Source: Rhizobium sp. Root1220
Lineage (GTDB): Bacteria > Pseudomonadota > Alphaproteobacteria > Rhizobiales > Rhizobiaceae
Assembly (NCBI RefSeq): GCF_001426265.1
Contig: NZ_LMDG01000033.1
Location: 124,001 to 188,000 of the forward strand
Length of the DNA: 64,000 nucleotides
Direction of reading: 5' to 3'
A program made the translations under genes and the position numbers. Of the stretch, positions 35,114 to 43,951 are shown one piece after another (the first letter of the stretch is position 1; the number at the start of each line of letters is the position of its first letter). The notes beneath the pieces are model-generated. The model was not told the origin of the DNA. It saw only the letters and a list, made by a program, of their open reading frames with translations, and searched no databases.

Positions 35114-36274
35114 ATGCGCGATCCTTACAAGATATTGGGCGTCAAGCGCGACGCCGGGCAGGACGAAATCAAGGCAGCCTGGCGCAACATGGCCAAGGCC
35201 GTCCACCCCGATCACAATCAGGGCGATCCTTCGGCGAGCGCGCGTTTCGCCGAGATCGGCCGCGCTTACGAGACCCTCAAGGATCCGAAGAAACGGAGCC
35301 TTTTCGACACTGCCTCCCGCGCAGCGGAAGCCAAGGCCACCGAAAACACCATCATGCAGCAGCGGCACGCCGCCCGCGAAGCCGCGGTGCGCGCCAAGGC
35401 CGCGCAGGCAAATGCGGAGCGGGTGATGGAAGAACTGGCACGCGCCGCGGCACGGAAGGCTGCAGCCGACGCCGCCAAGCAGCCGCAGGCCGGCGCCGCC
35501 GAGCCGGCAGAAGAGATGATCGAACGAATTTTCGGCACGCAATCGCGTGCCGCTGGCGGTGGTGGACGAGCGCAGGGCTTTGCGGCCGGCGCCGCAAAGC
35601 GACCCGAGCCAGGTACGGCGTCGAATGAAAGACAAGCCGATTCCGGAAAGTCCGATGCCGAGCAGTCGGCGGAGGAAGCCGCCGCGGCCGCCTCGGCAAT
35701 CCTGCAGCCACTGAGCCTGCTGACGTCGCTCGTCCGGCGTTTCACTGGCGTCGCGCCCGCGCCGGAGAAAGTGCCTGACCAGTTCGCGACGGCGACTGTA
35801 ACGATCGACGACCTCCTCAACGGAAGCTGGGTCACCGCCGATCTCGGTGAGGGCCGCGAGGCAGGTTTTTCGCTGGCTGCCGGGACCACCGAGGGCAGCC
35901 AGGTACGCCTGAAGGGCCAGGGTTACAAGCTGGCAGGCATGCAACGCGGCGACGCCGTGATGAACATACGCATTGCGCCCGATACGCGCTTTACCGTGGA
36001 CGGCTTCGATCTCCATACTGTCCTGCCGGTGACGATAGAGAACGCGGTACTGGGCACGGAGGCGCGGATCGACGCACCGACTGGTCCGCTCAATGTCACG
36101 GTTCCGGCCTGGTCAGGATCCGACAAGACCATCCGGATTGAGAGCCAGGGCTTGCCGAACGGTGCCGGCGGCAAGGGCGATCTCGTTGTCGAACTGCGTA
36201 TTATGTTGTGGGAAAAGCCCGACGACAAAGTCATGGACCTGATGCGAAGCATGAAGAACGGCTTGTTTTTATGA
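35114..36274 (+). CDS. J-domain protein with DnaJ C-terminal domain, no zinc finger (CbpA-like)
   Basis: A protein of 386 residues. The J domain (1-66) has HPD at 31-33. An Ala/Glu/Lys-rich linker, probably coiled coil (70-215), replaces the G/F and Cys-rich regions. A client-binding C-terminal domain follows (220-370, with LKGQGYKLAGMQRGD and LPVTIENAVLGTE). It is a class B-like DnaK co-chaperone. It lies upstream of fabI (123 bases). The canonical dnaJ is not in the window. Confidence 0.9.
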   Translation: MRDPYKILGVKRDAGQDEIKAAWRNMAKAVHPDHNQGDPSASARFAEIGRAYETLKDPKKRSLFDTASRAAEAKATENTIMQQRHAAREAAVRAKAAQANAERVMEELARAAARKAAADAAKQPQAGAAEPAEEMIERIFGTQSRAAGGGGRAQGFAAGAAKRPEPGTASNERQADSGKSDAEQSAEEAAAAASAILQPLSLLTSLVRRFTGVAPAPEKVPDQFATATVTIDDLLNGSWVTADLGEGREAGFSLAAGTTEGSQVRLKGQGYKLAGMQRGDAVMNIRIAPDTRFTVDGFDLHTVLPVTIENAVLGTEARIDAPTGPLNVTVPAWSGSDKTIRIESQGLPNGAGGKGDLVVELRIMLWEKPDDKVMDLMRSMKNGLFL

Positions 36275-36397
36275 AATTTTGGTGAAAAGCGCACCCTTTA
36301 TTACGCTGCCTAATAGTTGATGATAGCTGCCAATCTTGAACCGATTAGCAGCCTATGCCATAGGCAGGATCAATCAGAATTCCTTAGGGGGCAAAAT

Positions 36398-37216
36398 ATG
36401 GCTCAGGCATCAGGCCTCATGTCAGGCAAACGCGGCGTCATCATGGGCGTTGCCAACAATCGTTCGATTGCGTGGGGTATTGCCAAAGCTATTCATTCAC
36501 AGGGTGGAGAAATTGCCTTTACCTATCAGGGAGAGGCGCTGAAGAAGCGCGTCGAGCCGCTGGTTGCCGAGGTAAACGGCGTCTTGATTGGCCACTGCGA
36601 CGTCAGTGACGAATCAACCATCGACGAGGTTTTCGACAACGTCGAAAAGCTGTGGGGCAAGATCGACTTCATCGTTCACGCAATCGGCTTTTCCGACAAG
36701 GATGAACTGACAGGACGCTACGTCGACACGTCGCCCGACAATTTCACCAAGACGATGCAGATTTCCGTCTACTCATTCACCTCCATCGCACGCCGGGCCG
36801 AACGGCTGATGACGGACGGCGGCGCCATGCTGACACTTACCTATTACGGCGCCGAGAAGGTCATGCCGAACTACAACGTCATGGGCGTTGCAAAGGCGGC
36901 ACTCGAAGCGAGCGTCAAGTATCTGGCCGTCGACCTTGGGCCGAAGAACATTCGCGTCAACGCGATTTCCGCAGGTCCCATCAAGACGCTTGCCGCCTCC
37001 GGCATCGGCGACTTCCGCTACATATTGAAGTGGAACGAATATAACGCGCCGCTGCGCCGCACGGTAACGATCGAAGAGGTTGGTGATGTTGGCCTGTATC
37101 TGCTGTCCGATCTGTCGCGGTCCGTGACAGGTGAAGTGCACCACGCGGACAGCGGCTACCACGTCATCGGCATGAAAGCCGTGGACGCGCCGGATATTTC
37201 CGTCATAAAGGATTGA
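36398..37216 (+). CDS. fabI: Enoyl-[acyl-carrier-protein] reductase (NADH)
   Basis: A protein of 272 residues of the SDR-type FabI family: the cofactor loop is GVANNRSIAWGIAKA, and the catalytic Tyr-x6-Lys is in NYNVMGVAKAALE. It completes each cycle of fatty acid elongation. AGGGGG lies before the ATG at 36398. The frame is open further upstream (36317) without family similarity. Rhizobia often carry more than one FabI copy. Confidence 0.96.
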   Translation: MAQASGLMSGKRGVIMGVANNRSIAWGIAKAIHSQGGEIAFTYQGEALKKRVEPLVAEVNGVLIGHCDVSDESTIDEVFDNVEKLWGKIDFIVHAIGFSDKDELTGRYVDTSPDNFTKTMQISVYSFTSIARRAERLMTDGGAMLTLTYYGAEKVMPNYNVMGVAKAALEASVKYLAVDLGPKNIRVNAISAGPIKTLAASGIGDFRYILKWNEYNAPLRRTVTIEEVGDVGLYLLSDLSRSVTGEVHHADSGYHVIGMKAVDAPDISVIKD

Positions 37217-37295
37217 TCGCACTCCTTTACTGCATCGTGCTGGCGGCCCCTTCACGCGACAGCGGTGGGGCCGTGCATGACAGTTGGAGTCGATT

Positions 37296-37886
37296 TTGCT
37301 TATCTACGTCGTCAGACATGGCCAGACCGATTGGAATGCGGAACGTCGCTTGCAGGGGCAGAAGGACATTCCGCTAAACACCATCGGACGCGAACAGGCT
37401 CGCCAGAACGGCATCGACCTCGCTGAAATCCTGAAGGTGGAGGCAATCCCCTTTGATTTCGTCGCCAGCCCCCTCTCCCGCACCCGCGCAACGATGGAGA
37501 TCTTGCGCGCCGCGATGGACCTGCCGCCGAAAGACTACCGGACCGACGAACGGCTCGTCGAGGTGTCCTTCGGCGACTGGGAAGGCTTCACGATCAAGGA
37601 ATTGAAGACCACGGTGCGGGACAGGATTGCCGAGCGCAACCTCAACAAATGGGATTTCATCCCGCCCGGGGATGACGCCGAGAGCTATGAAATCATGTCC
37701 TGGCGCGTTGCCTCATGGCTGAATTCCGTCGATCGCCCGACGGTTTGCGTGACGCATGGGGGCGTTATCCGCAGTCTTTTCAGGACGATTGCCAAATGGC
37801 CGAAGGCCGAGGCCGCGGAAGGCGAAATCCCGCAGGATCGCATCCTGAAAATTGACACGACAGATGCTCTGATCGGCTGGATCTGA
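37296..37886 (+). CDS. Histidine phosphatase family protein (phosphoglycerate-mutase-like)
   Basis: A protein of 196 residues. The catalytic RHGQTDWN (phospho-histidine) lies near the N-terminus, and the second histidine is in VCVTHGGVIRS. It is a broad family of phosphatases and mutases; the name phosphoglycerate mutase is often attached, but the substrate is unknown. A TTG start at 37296, with GGAG six bases upstream, gives MLIYVVRHG; another TTG at 37284 is less likely. It is 79 bases downstream of fabI on the same strand. Confidence 0.9.
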   Translation: MLIYVVRHGQTDWNAERRLQGQKDIPLNTIGREQARQNGIDLAEILKVEAIPFDFVASPLSRTRATMEILRAAMDLPPKDYRTDERLVEVSFGDWEGFTIKELKTTVRDRIAERNLNKWDFIPPGDDAESYEIMSWRVASWLNSVDRPTVCVTHGGVIRSLFRTIAKWPKAEAAEGEIPQDRILKIDTTDALIGWI

Positions 37887-37901
37887 CTCGGAATCAGATT
37901 C

Positions 37902-38162
37902 CTACGGAAGGATGTCGAGATCGTTGATGACACGCTTTCCATCGACTTCCGTATAGAACACGATCACCTTCACGCCAGCTTTCAGCCCTTCGAAGTTGAA
38001 CTCTTCCGGTGCCTGATAGGTCTTCCCGTCGTCAAGCGTCAGGCTGAGATTGGACACGTCGATCTTCTTGATCGTCGCCTCGACGTCGGCGCTCTCGGCA
38101 TAGCCGCTCATCGGCGACAAGAAACTCGCTGTGGCCAAAAGCGTAGCTACGACGAAGCGCAT
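37902..38162 (-). CDS. DUF1344 small secreted protein
   Basis: A protein of 86 residues beginning MRFVVATLLATASFLSP with a signal peptide ending near GYAES. The mature part (VEATIKKIDVSNLSLTLDDGKTY) is the beta-barrel DUF1344 pattern common in rhizobia. The function is unknown; location is periplasmic. GAGGA lies about nine bases before the ATG at 38162. The frame is open to 38333 without support. It is convergent with the histidine phosphatase gene, 15 bases apart. Confidence 0.85.
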   Translation of the reverse strand: MRFVVATLLATASFLSPMSGYAESADVEATIKKIDVSNLSLTLDDGKTYQAPEEFNFEGLKAGVKVIVFYTEVDGKRVINDLDILP

Positions 38163-38406
38163 GACATTAGTTCCTCGAAAACACGACTCTACAATCCAAC
38201 TGCGCATAGATAACCTTTTGAATATGGCGAAATTTGCCCTGAAGAATGGCCTTTCTCGCCCAATTGGTGAATGGCATTTTAACAAGATCATCCAGCAACG
38301 ATTGGCAGTCCGGGAGTGTCTTCTCGCTGGCAACGCAGATTATCCGCGGGAAATCGTAAATTAACCGCTCCCATCTACAGTCGCTCCGAACAGGGGAGAC
38401 AGTGTT

Positions 38407-41400
38407 TTGTTATTCCGCCTCAAAGGCAGCAACACATTTCGGCGCGTCTTGAGGAAGACCCGTATATCGTTTCTGGTATCCAGTCTCGTTGCCGCTGTAG
38501 CCGTCATGGTTGGCTTCAGCCTCGATCACGCCAATACTGCCGCTCATCTGCGCGAATTGAGCATCCGGACGGAGAACGACATCAGCCTGATTCGGGCGCG
38601 GGTGACGGCGCAGATCAACATGGATATCACGGCCGTGCGCGATCTTTCCAACATGGTGGCGATCAATTCCGGGACCAATCCAGAGGAAATGGAACGGCAG
38701 ATAAACTGGCTGCTCATCCAGAATCCGCATTTCATCCACATCGCCGTCGCGCCGAATTTCACCGTCGGCTCGGTGTATCCACCGCAGGCGGCGAAAGGTC
38801 GGCTCGGCGGAGACGTCCGCGACGCGATGCTGACGCGCCAGTCGGTGGTACGCAATACCGGCGCTCAACAGGCGCGCTTTTACGGGCCGATCCGGGACAT
38901 CAAAGGCAAGGGCGTTTTTGCGATCTTCTTTCCCGTGTTCGTCAAGGAAAACGGGCAACGCCGGATCTGGGGCGGAGTCGAGGTCGCCATCGACGAAGGC
39001 ATGTTCTACGAGAATACGGGGCTGAAGCCGGCCCGCAACAGCGAAAACCAGGAGAAGTACCCACACCTCGACCACCTCTCCATCGCGGTTCGCGATATCG
39101 GTACGACCGACCGCGCCTCTGTCCCCTTCTTCGGCTCGGCCGACGTGCTCGCCAAGCAGCCGATGACGCGCAAGATCGGTTTTGCCGGCGGGCGCTGGGA
39201 GATCGCGGCAGTCCCCAAGATCGGCTGGAACGCCGTTCCCGAGAACCGGGCTGCTCTTCGGCTCATCATTCTTGCCGCCGGCAGCGTTGTGGTCGTCGCG
39301 GTCTTCTCCGCAACTCTGCTACTCGGCGAGCGCAATCGCAACATCGCGCATCTCGAAGCGCGCGAAGCGACCCTGCTGGAGTTGTCGCAGCGGCTGAACC
39401 TGGCGCTGGAGTCGTCGAATATCGGCATCTGGGAATTGCACGACCACGGGCACACGCTTTTCTGGGATGCGCGTGCAGCCGCTCTTCACGGCAAGTCGGC
39501 GAAGAATGGCAGCCACTCGCTGGAGGACTGGCTTTCGACCATCGTTTCCGCAGATCGCCACATCGCCGAGGTCCATTTCTTCAACTACAATGTCGCCGGG
39601 TCCGCCTACACGGCCCAGTACCGGATCGCCTTGGAAGACGGCCGTATTCGGCATCTGCGCTCCGTCGGGTCTTTCTATACCGACGCAGCAGGCGCTGCAA
39701 AGACGATCGGGATCGTCTGGGACGTCACGGCCGACGCCGAAGCGGCCGAAACGTTGCGCAGGGCAAAGGACGTCAGCGATATCAAGAACGCCGAACTGGA
39801 ACTTGCGCTGGACGAACTCTCGCGCCGGGAAACCGAGCTGGCCGAGCTTTCAGGCAAGCTCGACCTTGCGCTCGATTGCTATCAATGCGGCATCTGGGAA
39901 GCGACTCTCGGCGACGAGGGGTCCATCTGGGACGACCGGATGCACGAGCTATATGGGCTGGAGCCAAGAGCGGGTTTCATGGTCGAGCCGGTCTGGCTGT
40001 CGTGCATTCTGGCCGAGGACCGTGAACTGGCGCTCGAGAGCGCCCGCCATTTCAAGAAGCTTGGCGATACCCACACACTGATCTGTCGGGTGCCCACCGG
40101 TGACGGCGCGATCCGCTATGTTCGCTCCACCGGCAAAGTGCATCAGACCCCGAGCGGCCAACTGAAGATCATCGGGGTCGCCTTCGATGTGACCGAGGAC
40201 GCGCTGATGACGGCGGCGCTCAAGGCCGCCAAGGACGAGGCAGTCGCCAAGAACATCGAACTGGAACTGGCCAAGGACCGCATCGAGCACAATTCGCTGC
40301 ACGATCCGCTGACCGCGCTCGCCAACCGTCGCAAGCTCGACATCGCGCTCGAAAGACTGACGGTCAATGGTCGCAGCCAGCGGCAGAAGTTTGCGATCCT
40401 CCACATCGACCTGGACAGGTTCAAGGAGATCAACGATACGCTCGGGCATGCCGCCGGCGATGCCATGCTGGTCCACGCGTCGCAGGTGCTGTCGCGGAAC
40501 CTGAGGGGCGATGACGTCGTCGCGCGCATCGGCGGTGACGAGTTCGTCATCCTTGCGCTCGATGCCAACGATGCGGACATGTCGGTGCTTGCCGGACGCA
40601 TCATCGAAGAAATGCGGCAGCCGATCGATTTCCAGGGCTTTGCCTGCAGATGCGGCGTCTCGATCGGCATTGCGCTCGCCAACGGCGTCCATGTCGATGC
40701 CCGCAAGGTTCTGATCAATGCCGACATCGCGCTCTATCGGGCAAAGAGCCAGGGCCGGAACCGATACGAGTTTTTCAACCACAGCCTCCAGGCCGACATC
40801 ATCAACAACAAGCGAATGGCCGACGAAATACTCGCCGGCATCGAGAACGGCGAGTTCACCGCCTGGTATCAGCCGCAGTTCAGCGCACGCACCATGGAAC
40901 TGACCGGCGTCGAGGCGCTGGTCCGGTGGCAACATCCGGCAAGGGGGCTGCTGGCACCCGAAAAATTCCTCAAGATTGCTGACGAAATCAATGTCGTGCA
41001 GACCCTCGACCGCATCGTTCTCGAGACGGCGCTCAAGGACAAGATGCGCTGGGCGGCGCTGGGGATTGCAATTCCCAAGGTCTCCGTCAATGTTTCGGCA
41101 AGGCGCCTGCACGACGAAAACCTGATCAGCTCGCTGCACGGCCTGCAGATCCGCCCGGGCGAAATTTCCTTCGAACTTGTCGAGTCGATCTTCCTCGATG
41201 AAAGCGAGGACGTCGCAGCCCACAATCTCGACCGCATCAAGGCGCTAGGCATCGACATCGAGATCGACGATTTCGGCACCGGCCATACGTCGATCGTCAG
41301 TCTGCTGAAGCTGAAACCGAAGCGGTTGAAGATCGATCGGCAGCTGGTGCAGCCAATTATGAGCTCCCCGCAGGAACGCGCCCTTGTCAGCTCCATCATC

Positions 41401-41580
41401 GACATCGCGCGCTCGCTCGGCGTCGAAACGGTGGCCGAGGGCGTGGAGACGGCCGCTCATGCGACACTGCTCAACGAGCTGGGCTGCGATCTCCTGCAGG
41501 GCTACGCTTTCTCACGACCGCTTTGCTTCGACGATTTCAGCGCCGCGGCGACTGGAACAGCCTGGCGGCTCGCTTCCTAG
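38407..41580 (+). CDS. Membrane c-di-GMP protein: CHASE-like sensor - PAS - PAS - GGDEF - EAL
   Basis: A protein of 1057 residues from a TTG start (GGGGAG upstream). Two membrane helices (about 20-40 and 293-315) flank a CHASE-type periplasmic sensor domain. Two PAS domains follow (about 325-450 and 480-605), then GGDEF (620-790, intact IGGDEF near 709) and EAL (800-1045, with GVEALVRWQHP and DDFGTGHTS). Both catalytic motifs are present, so it could make or break c-di-GMP. The signal is unknown. It stands alone between the DUF1344 gene and aroC. An overlapping open frame at 38316-40025 is a composition shadow. Confidence 0.92.
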   Translation: MLFRLKGSNTFRRVLRKTRISFLVSSLVAAVAVMVGFSLDHANTAAHLRELSIRTENDISLIRARVTAQINMDITAVRDLSNMVAINSGTNPEEMERQINWLLIQNPHFIHIAVAPNFTVGSVYPPQAAKGRLGGDVRDAMLTRQSVVRNTGAQQARFYGPIRDIKGKGVFAIFFPVFVKENGQRRIWGGVEVAIDEGMFYENTGLKPARNSENQEKYPHLDHLSIAVRDIGTTDRASVPFFGSADVLAKQPMTRKIGFAGGRWEIAAVPKIGWNAVPENRAALRLIILAAGSVVVVAVFSATLLLGERNRNIAHLEAREATLLELSQRLNLALESSNIGIWELHDHGHTLFWDARAAALHGKSAKNGSHSLEDWLSTIVSADRHIAEVHFFNYNVAGSAYTAQYRIALEDGRIRHLRSVGSFYTDAAGAAKTIGIVWDVTADAEAAETLRRAKDVSDIKNAELELALDELSRRETELAELSGKLDLALDCYQCGIWEATLGDEGSIWDDRMHELYGLEPRAGFMVEPVWLSCILAEDRELALESARHFKKLGDTHTLICRVPTGDGAIRYVRSTGKVHQTPSGQLKIIGVAFDVTEDALMTAALKAAKDEAVAKNIELELAKDRIEHNSLHDPLTALANRRKLDIALERLTVNGRSQRQKFAILHIDLDRFKEINDTLGHAAGDAMLVHASQVLSRNLRGDDVVARIGGDEFVILALDANDADMSVLAGRIIEEMRQPIDFQGFACRCGVSIGIALANGVHVDARKVLINADIALYRAKSQGRNRYEFFNHSLQADIINNKRMADEILAGIENGEFTAWYQPQFSARTMELTGVEALVRWQHPARGLLAPEKFLKIADEINVVQTLDRIVLETALKDKMRWAALGIAIPKVSVNVSARRLHDENLISSLHGLQIRPGEISFELVESIFLDESEDVAAHNLDRIKALGIDIEIDDFGTGHTSIVSLLKLKPKRLKIDRQLVQPIMSSPQERALVSSIIDIARSLGVETVAEGVETAAHATLLNELGCDLLQGYAFSRPLCFDDFSAAATGTAWRLAS

Positions 41581-41740
41581 GCAGAGCGTTCACAATTTGC
41601 GGAAACAGCATTTCCATGAGGCGGTCGTTTCACGCAAAGAAAGGCTTTTGCCCCCGCTGTTTTTTGGCCTATGAGTGTCGCGCCTTTTTGAAGAACGACG
41701 CAGCCGGTGGCGACCGGTTGGCGCGATCCGGTCGGAACAC

Positions 41741-42838
41741 ATGTCACACAATACATTCGGTCACCTCTTCCGCGTAACCACCTGGGGCGAAAGCCACGGC
41801 CCGGCGCTCGGCTGCGTCGTCGACGGCTGCCCTCCCGGCCTGCGGTTCAAGCTTGAAGACCTTCAGGTCTGGCTTGACAAGCGCAAGCCCGGTCAGTCGC
41901 GCTTCGTCACACAGCGACGCGAGGACGACCTCGTCAAGGTCCTTTCCGGCGTGATGCTGGATGCCGACGGCGAGACGATGATTACGACCGGAACACCGAT
42001 CTCGATGATGATCGAGAATACCGACCAGCGCTCGAAAGACTACGGCGAGATCGCGAGACAATATCGTCCCGGTCACGCGGACTACACCTACGATGTCAAA
42101 TACGGCATCCGCGACTATCGCGGGGGCGGACGCTCCTCGGCACGCGAGACGGCAGCGCGCGTGGCCGCAAGCGGCATTGCCCGCCTTGTCGTGCCCGGCG
42201 TCACCGTGCGCGGCGCTCTGGTGCAGATCGGCAAGCACAAGATCAACCGCCAGAACTGGGATTGGGATCAGGTCGATAAGAACCCGTTTTTTGCGCCCGA
42301 CCCCGAGATCGTTCCGGTCTGGGAGGACTATCTGGACGGTATCCGCAAGAAGGGTTCCTCGATCGGCGCTGTCGTCGAGGTGGTCGCCGAAGGAGTTCCA
42401 GCAGGCCTCGGCGCACCGATCTACAGCAAACTCGACCAGGACATCGCCTCGCTGCTGATGTCGATCAATGCCGTCAAGGGTGTGGAGATCGGCAACGGCT
42501 TCGAAGCCGCTGAAATCACCGGCGAGGAAAATGCCGACGAAATGCGCATGGGCAACGACGGCAAGCCACTATTTCTGTCGAACCATGCCGGCGGCATCCT
42601 CGGCGGCATCTCGACCGGCCAGCCGGTGATCGCGCGTTTCGCCATCAAGCCAACCTCCTCGATCCTGACCGAGCGCCAGTCGATCGACGCCGATGGCAAG
42701 AATGTCGATATCCGCACCAAGGGACGACACGACCCCTGCGTCGGCATCCGCGCGGTGCCGATCGGCGAGGCGATGGTCGCCTGCGCCATTGCAGACCATT
42801 ATCTTCGTGACCGCGGCCAGACCGGCCGGCTGAAATAG
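41741..42838 (+). CDS. aroC: Chorismate synthase
   Basis: A protein of 365 residues beginning MSHNTFGHLFRVTTWGESHG. Conserved parts include GCVVDGCPPG, the RPGHADYTY segment, GGGRSSARET and AGGILGGISTG. It converts EPSP to chorismate using reduced FMN. An in-frame upstream start (41675) lacks family similarity. ribB follows after 9 bases, so the two are probably one operon linking FMN supply and an FMN-dependent enzyme. Confidence 0.97.
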   Translation: MSHNTFGHLFRVTTWGESHGPALGCVVDGCPPGLRFKLEDLQVWLDKRKPGQSRFVTQRREDDLVKVLSGVMLDADGETMITTGTPISMMIENTDQRSKDYGEIARQYRPGHADYTYDVKYGIRDYRGGGRSSARETAARVAASGIARLVVPGVTVRGALVQIGKHKINRQNWDWDQVDKNPFFAPDPEIVPVWEDYLDGIRKKGSSIGAVVEVVAEGVPAGLGAPIYSKLDQDIASLLMSINAVKGVEIGNGFEAAEITGEENADEMRMGNDGKPLFLSNHAGGILGGISTGQPVIARFAIKPTSSILTERQSIDADGKNVDIRTKGRHDPCVGIRAVPIGEAMVACAIADHYLRDRGQTGRLK

Positions 42839-42847
42839 GAAAATCTC

Positions 42848-43951
42848 ATGTCTTACGACCAGAAGCGCGTCGTCGACGCGATCCGAGCCTTCGAAGCCGG
42901 CGAAATTGTTGTCGTCATGGATGATAACGACCGCGAGAATGAAGGCGATCTCATCGTGGCCGCGGTGCACTGTACCGCGGAGAAGATGGCATTCATCGTG
43001 CGCCATACGTCCGGAATCGTCTGCGCGCCCATGCCGAAGGAAGAGGCGCGTCGCCTGAACCTCAACGCCATGGTTGCCGAGAACGACTCGGCGCATACGA
43101 CCGCATTCACCGTTTCCGTGGACTTCAAGCACGGTACGACAACCGGCATCAGCGCCGACGACCGGACACTGACCGTTCGCAATCTCGCCAACCCCAATGT
43201 CGGCGCCTCGGATTTCGTTCGCCCCGGCCATATCTTCCCGCTTGTGTCCCGCGAAGGCGGCGTGCTGATGCGCTCCGGCCATACCGAAGCCGCCGTCGAT
43301 CTCTGCAAGCTGGCGGGCCTGCCGCCGATTGGCGTGATCTGCGAACTGGTCAACGACGACGGCACCGTCACCCGCGGCCCCCAGGTCGTCGACTTTGCGG
43401 AACAGCACGGATTAAAAATCGTATCGGTCGCCGATCTCATCGCCTATCGCCAGCGCAAGGAATCGCTGATCGAACTCGGCCAGAGCTTCGATGTCGATAC
43501 GCCGTTCGGCAAGGCGAAGGCCCATACCTACTCGCTTCCCTGGGATACGATGCAGCATCTCGCCGTCGTCTTCGGCGACATCCGCGACGGCATCGACATC
43601 CCAGTCCGCCTGCACCCGGAGAATGTTGCCGAGGATATCTTCGGCAAGCGCCGGCCAGTCGACCACTACATGAAGAAGATTGCCGAGGAAGGTCGCGGGA
43701 TCATCGTCTACCTGCGCGAAGGCTCGGTCGGTGTCGGCCATCATGACAACGGCCGCAAGTCACGGACACAGGGCCGCGAGGCGCATGTCGAGGCACAGGT
43801 GCGCGACAGCGAATGGCTGGAAATCGGACTCGGAGCGCAGATCCTCAAGGACCTTGGCGTTTCGTCGATCAAGCTGCTGACCAGCCGCGAGCGTCATTAC
43901 GTCGGGCTTGAAGGCTTCGGCATCAAGATTAGCAAGACCGAGATCTACTAG
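42848..43951 (+). CDS. ribB: 3,4-dihydroxy-2-butanone-4-phosphate synthase with degenerate RibA-like domain
   Basis: A protein of 367 residues. The RibB domain (1-205) is intact: DDNDRENEGDLI, HTSGIVC, HGTTTGISADDR, RPGHIFPL and RSGHTEAAVDL. It makes the four-carbon unit of riboflavin from ribulose 5-phosphate. The C-terminal half (208-365) has the RibA fold (HLAVVFGDI, GRGIIVYLRE), but the three zinc cysteines of GTP cyclohydrolase II are absent (HPENVAEDIFGKRRPVDH instead of the SEC...RCDCG pattern), and the EGRGIGL loop reads EGSVGVG. The second half is therefore unlikely to hydrolyse GTP. AGG precedes the ATG. Confidence 0.95.
   Translation: MSYDQKRVVDAIRAFEAGEIVVVMDDNDRENEGDLIVAAVHCTAEKMAFIVRHTSGIVCAPMPKEEARRLNLNAMVAENDSAHTTAFTVSVDFKHGTTTGISADDRTLTVRNLANPNVGASDFVRPGHIFPLVSREGGVLMRSGHTEAAVDLCKLAGLPPIGVICELVNDDGTVTRGPQVVDFAEQHGLKIVSVADLIAYRQRKESLIELGQSFDVDTPFGKAKAHTYSLPWDTMQHLAVVFGDIRDGIDIPVRLHPENVAEDIFGKRRPVDHYMKKIAEEGRGIIVYLREGSVGVGHHDNGRKSRTQGREAHVEAQVRDSEWLEIGLGAQILKDLGVSSIKLLTSRERHYVGLEGFGIKISKTEIY

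Noticed and set aside
34595..36016. 473-codon minus-strand frame across the J-protein gene
   Set aside because: Antisense to a conserved gene, no family pattern; composition shadow.
38316..40025. 569-codon plus-strand frame overlapping the CHASE/EAL gene
   Set aside because: Alternative frame of the real gene, Arg/Ser-rich shadow protein without domains.
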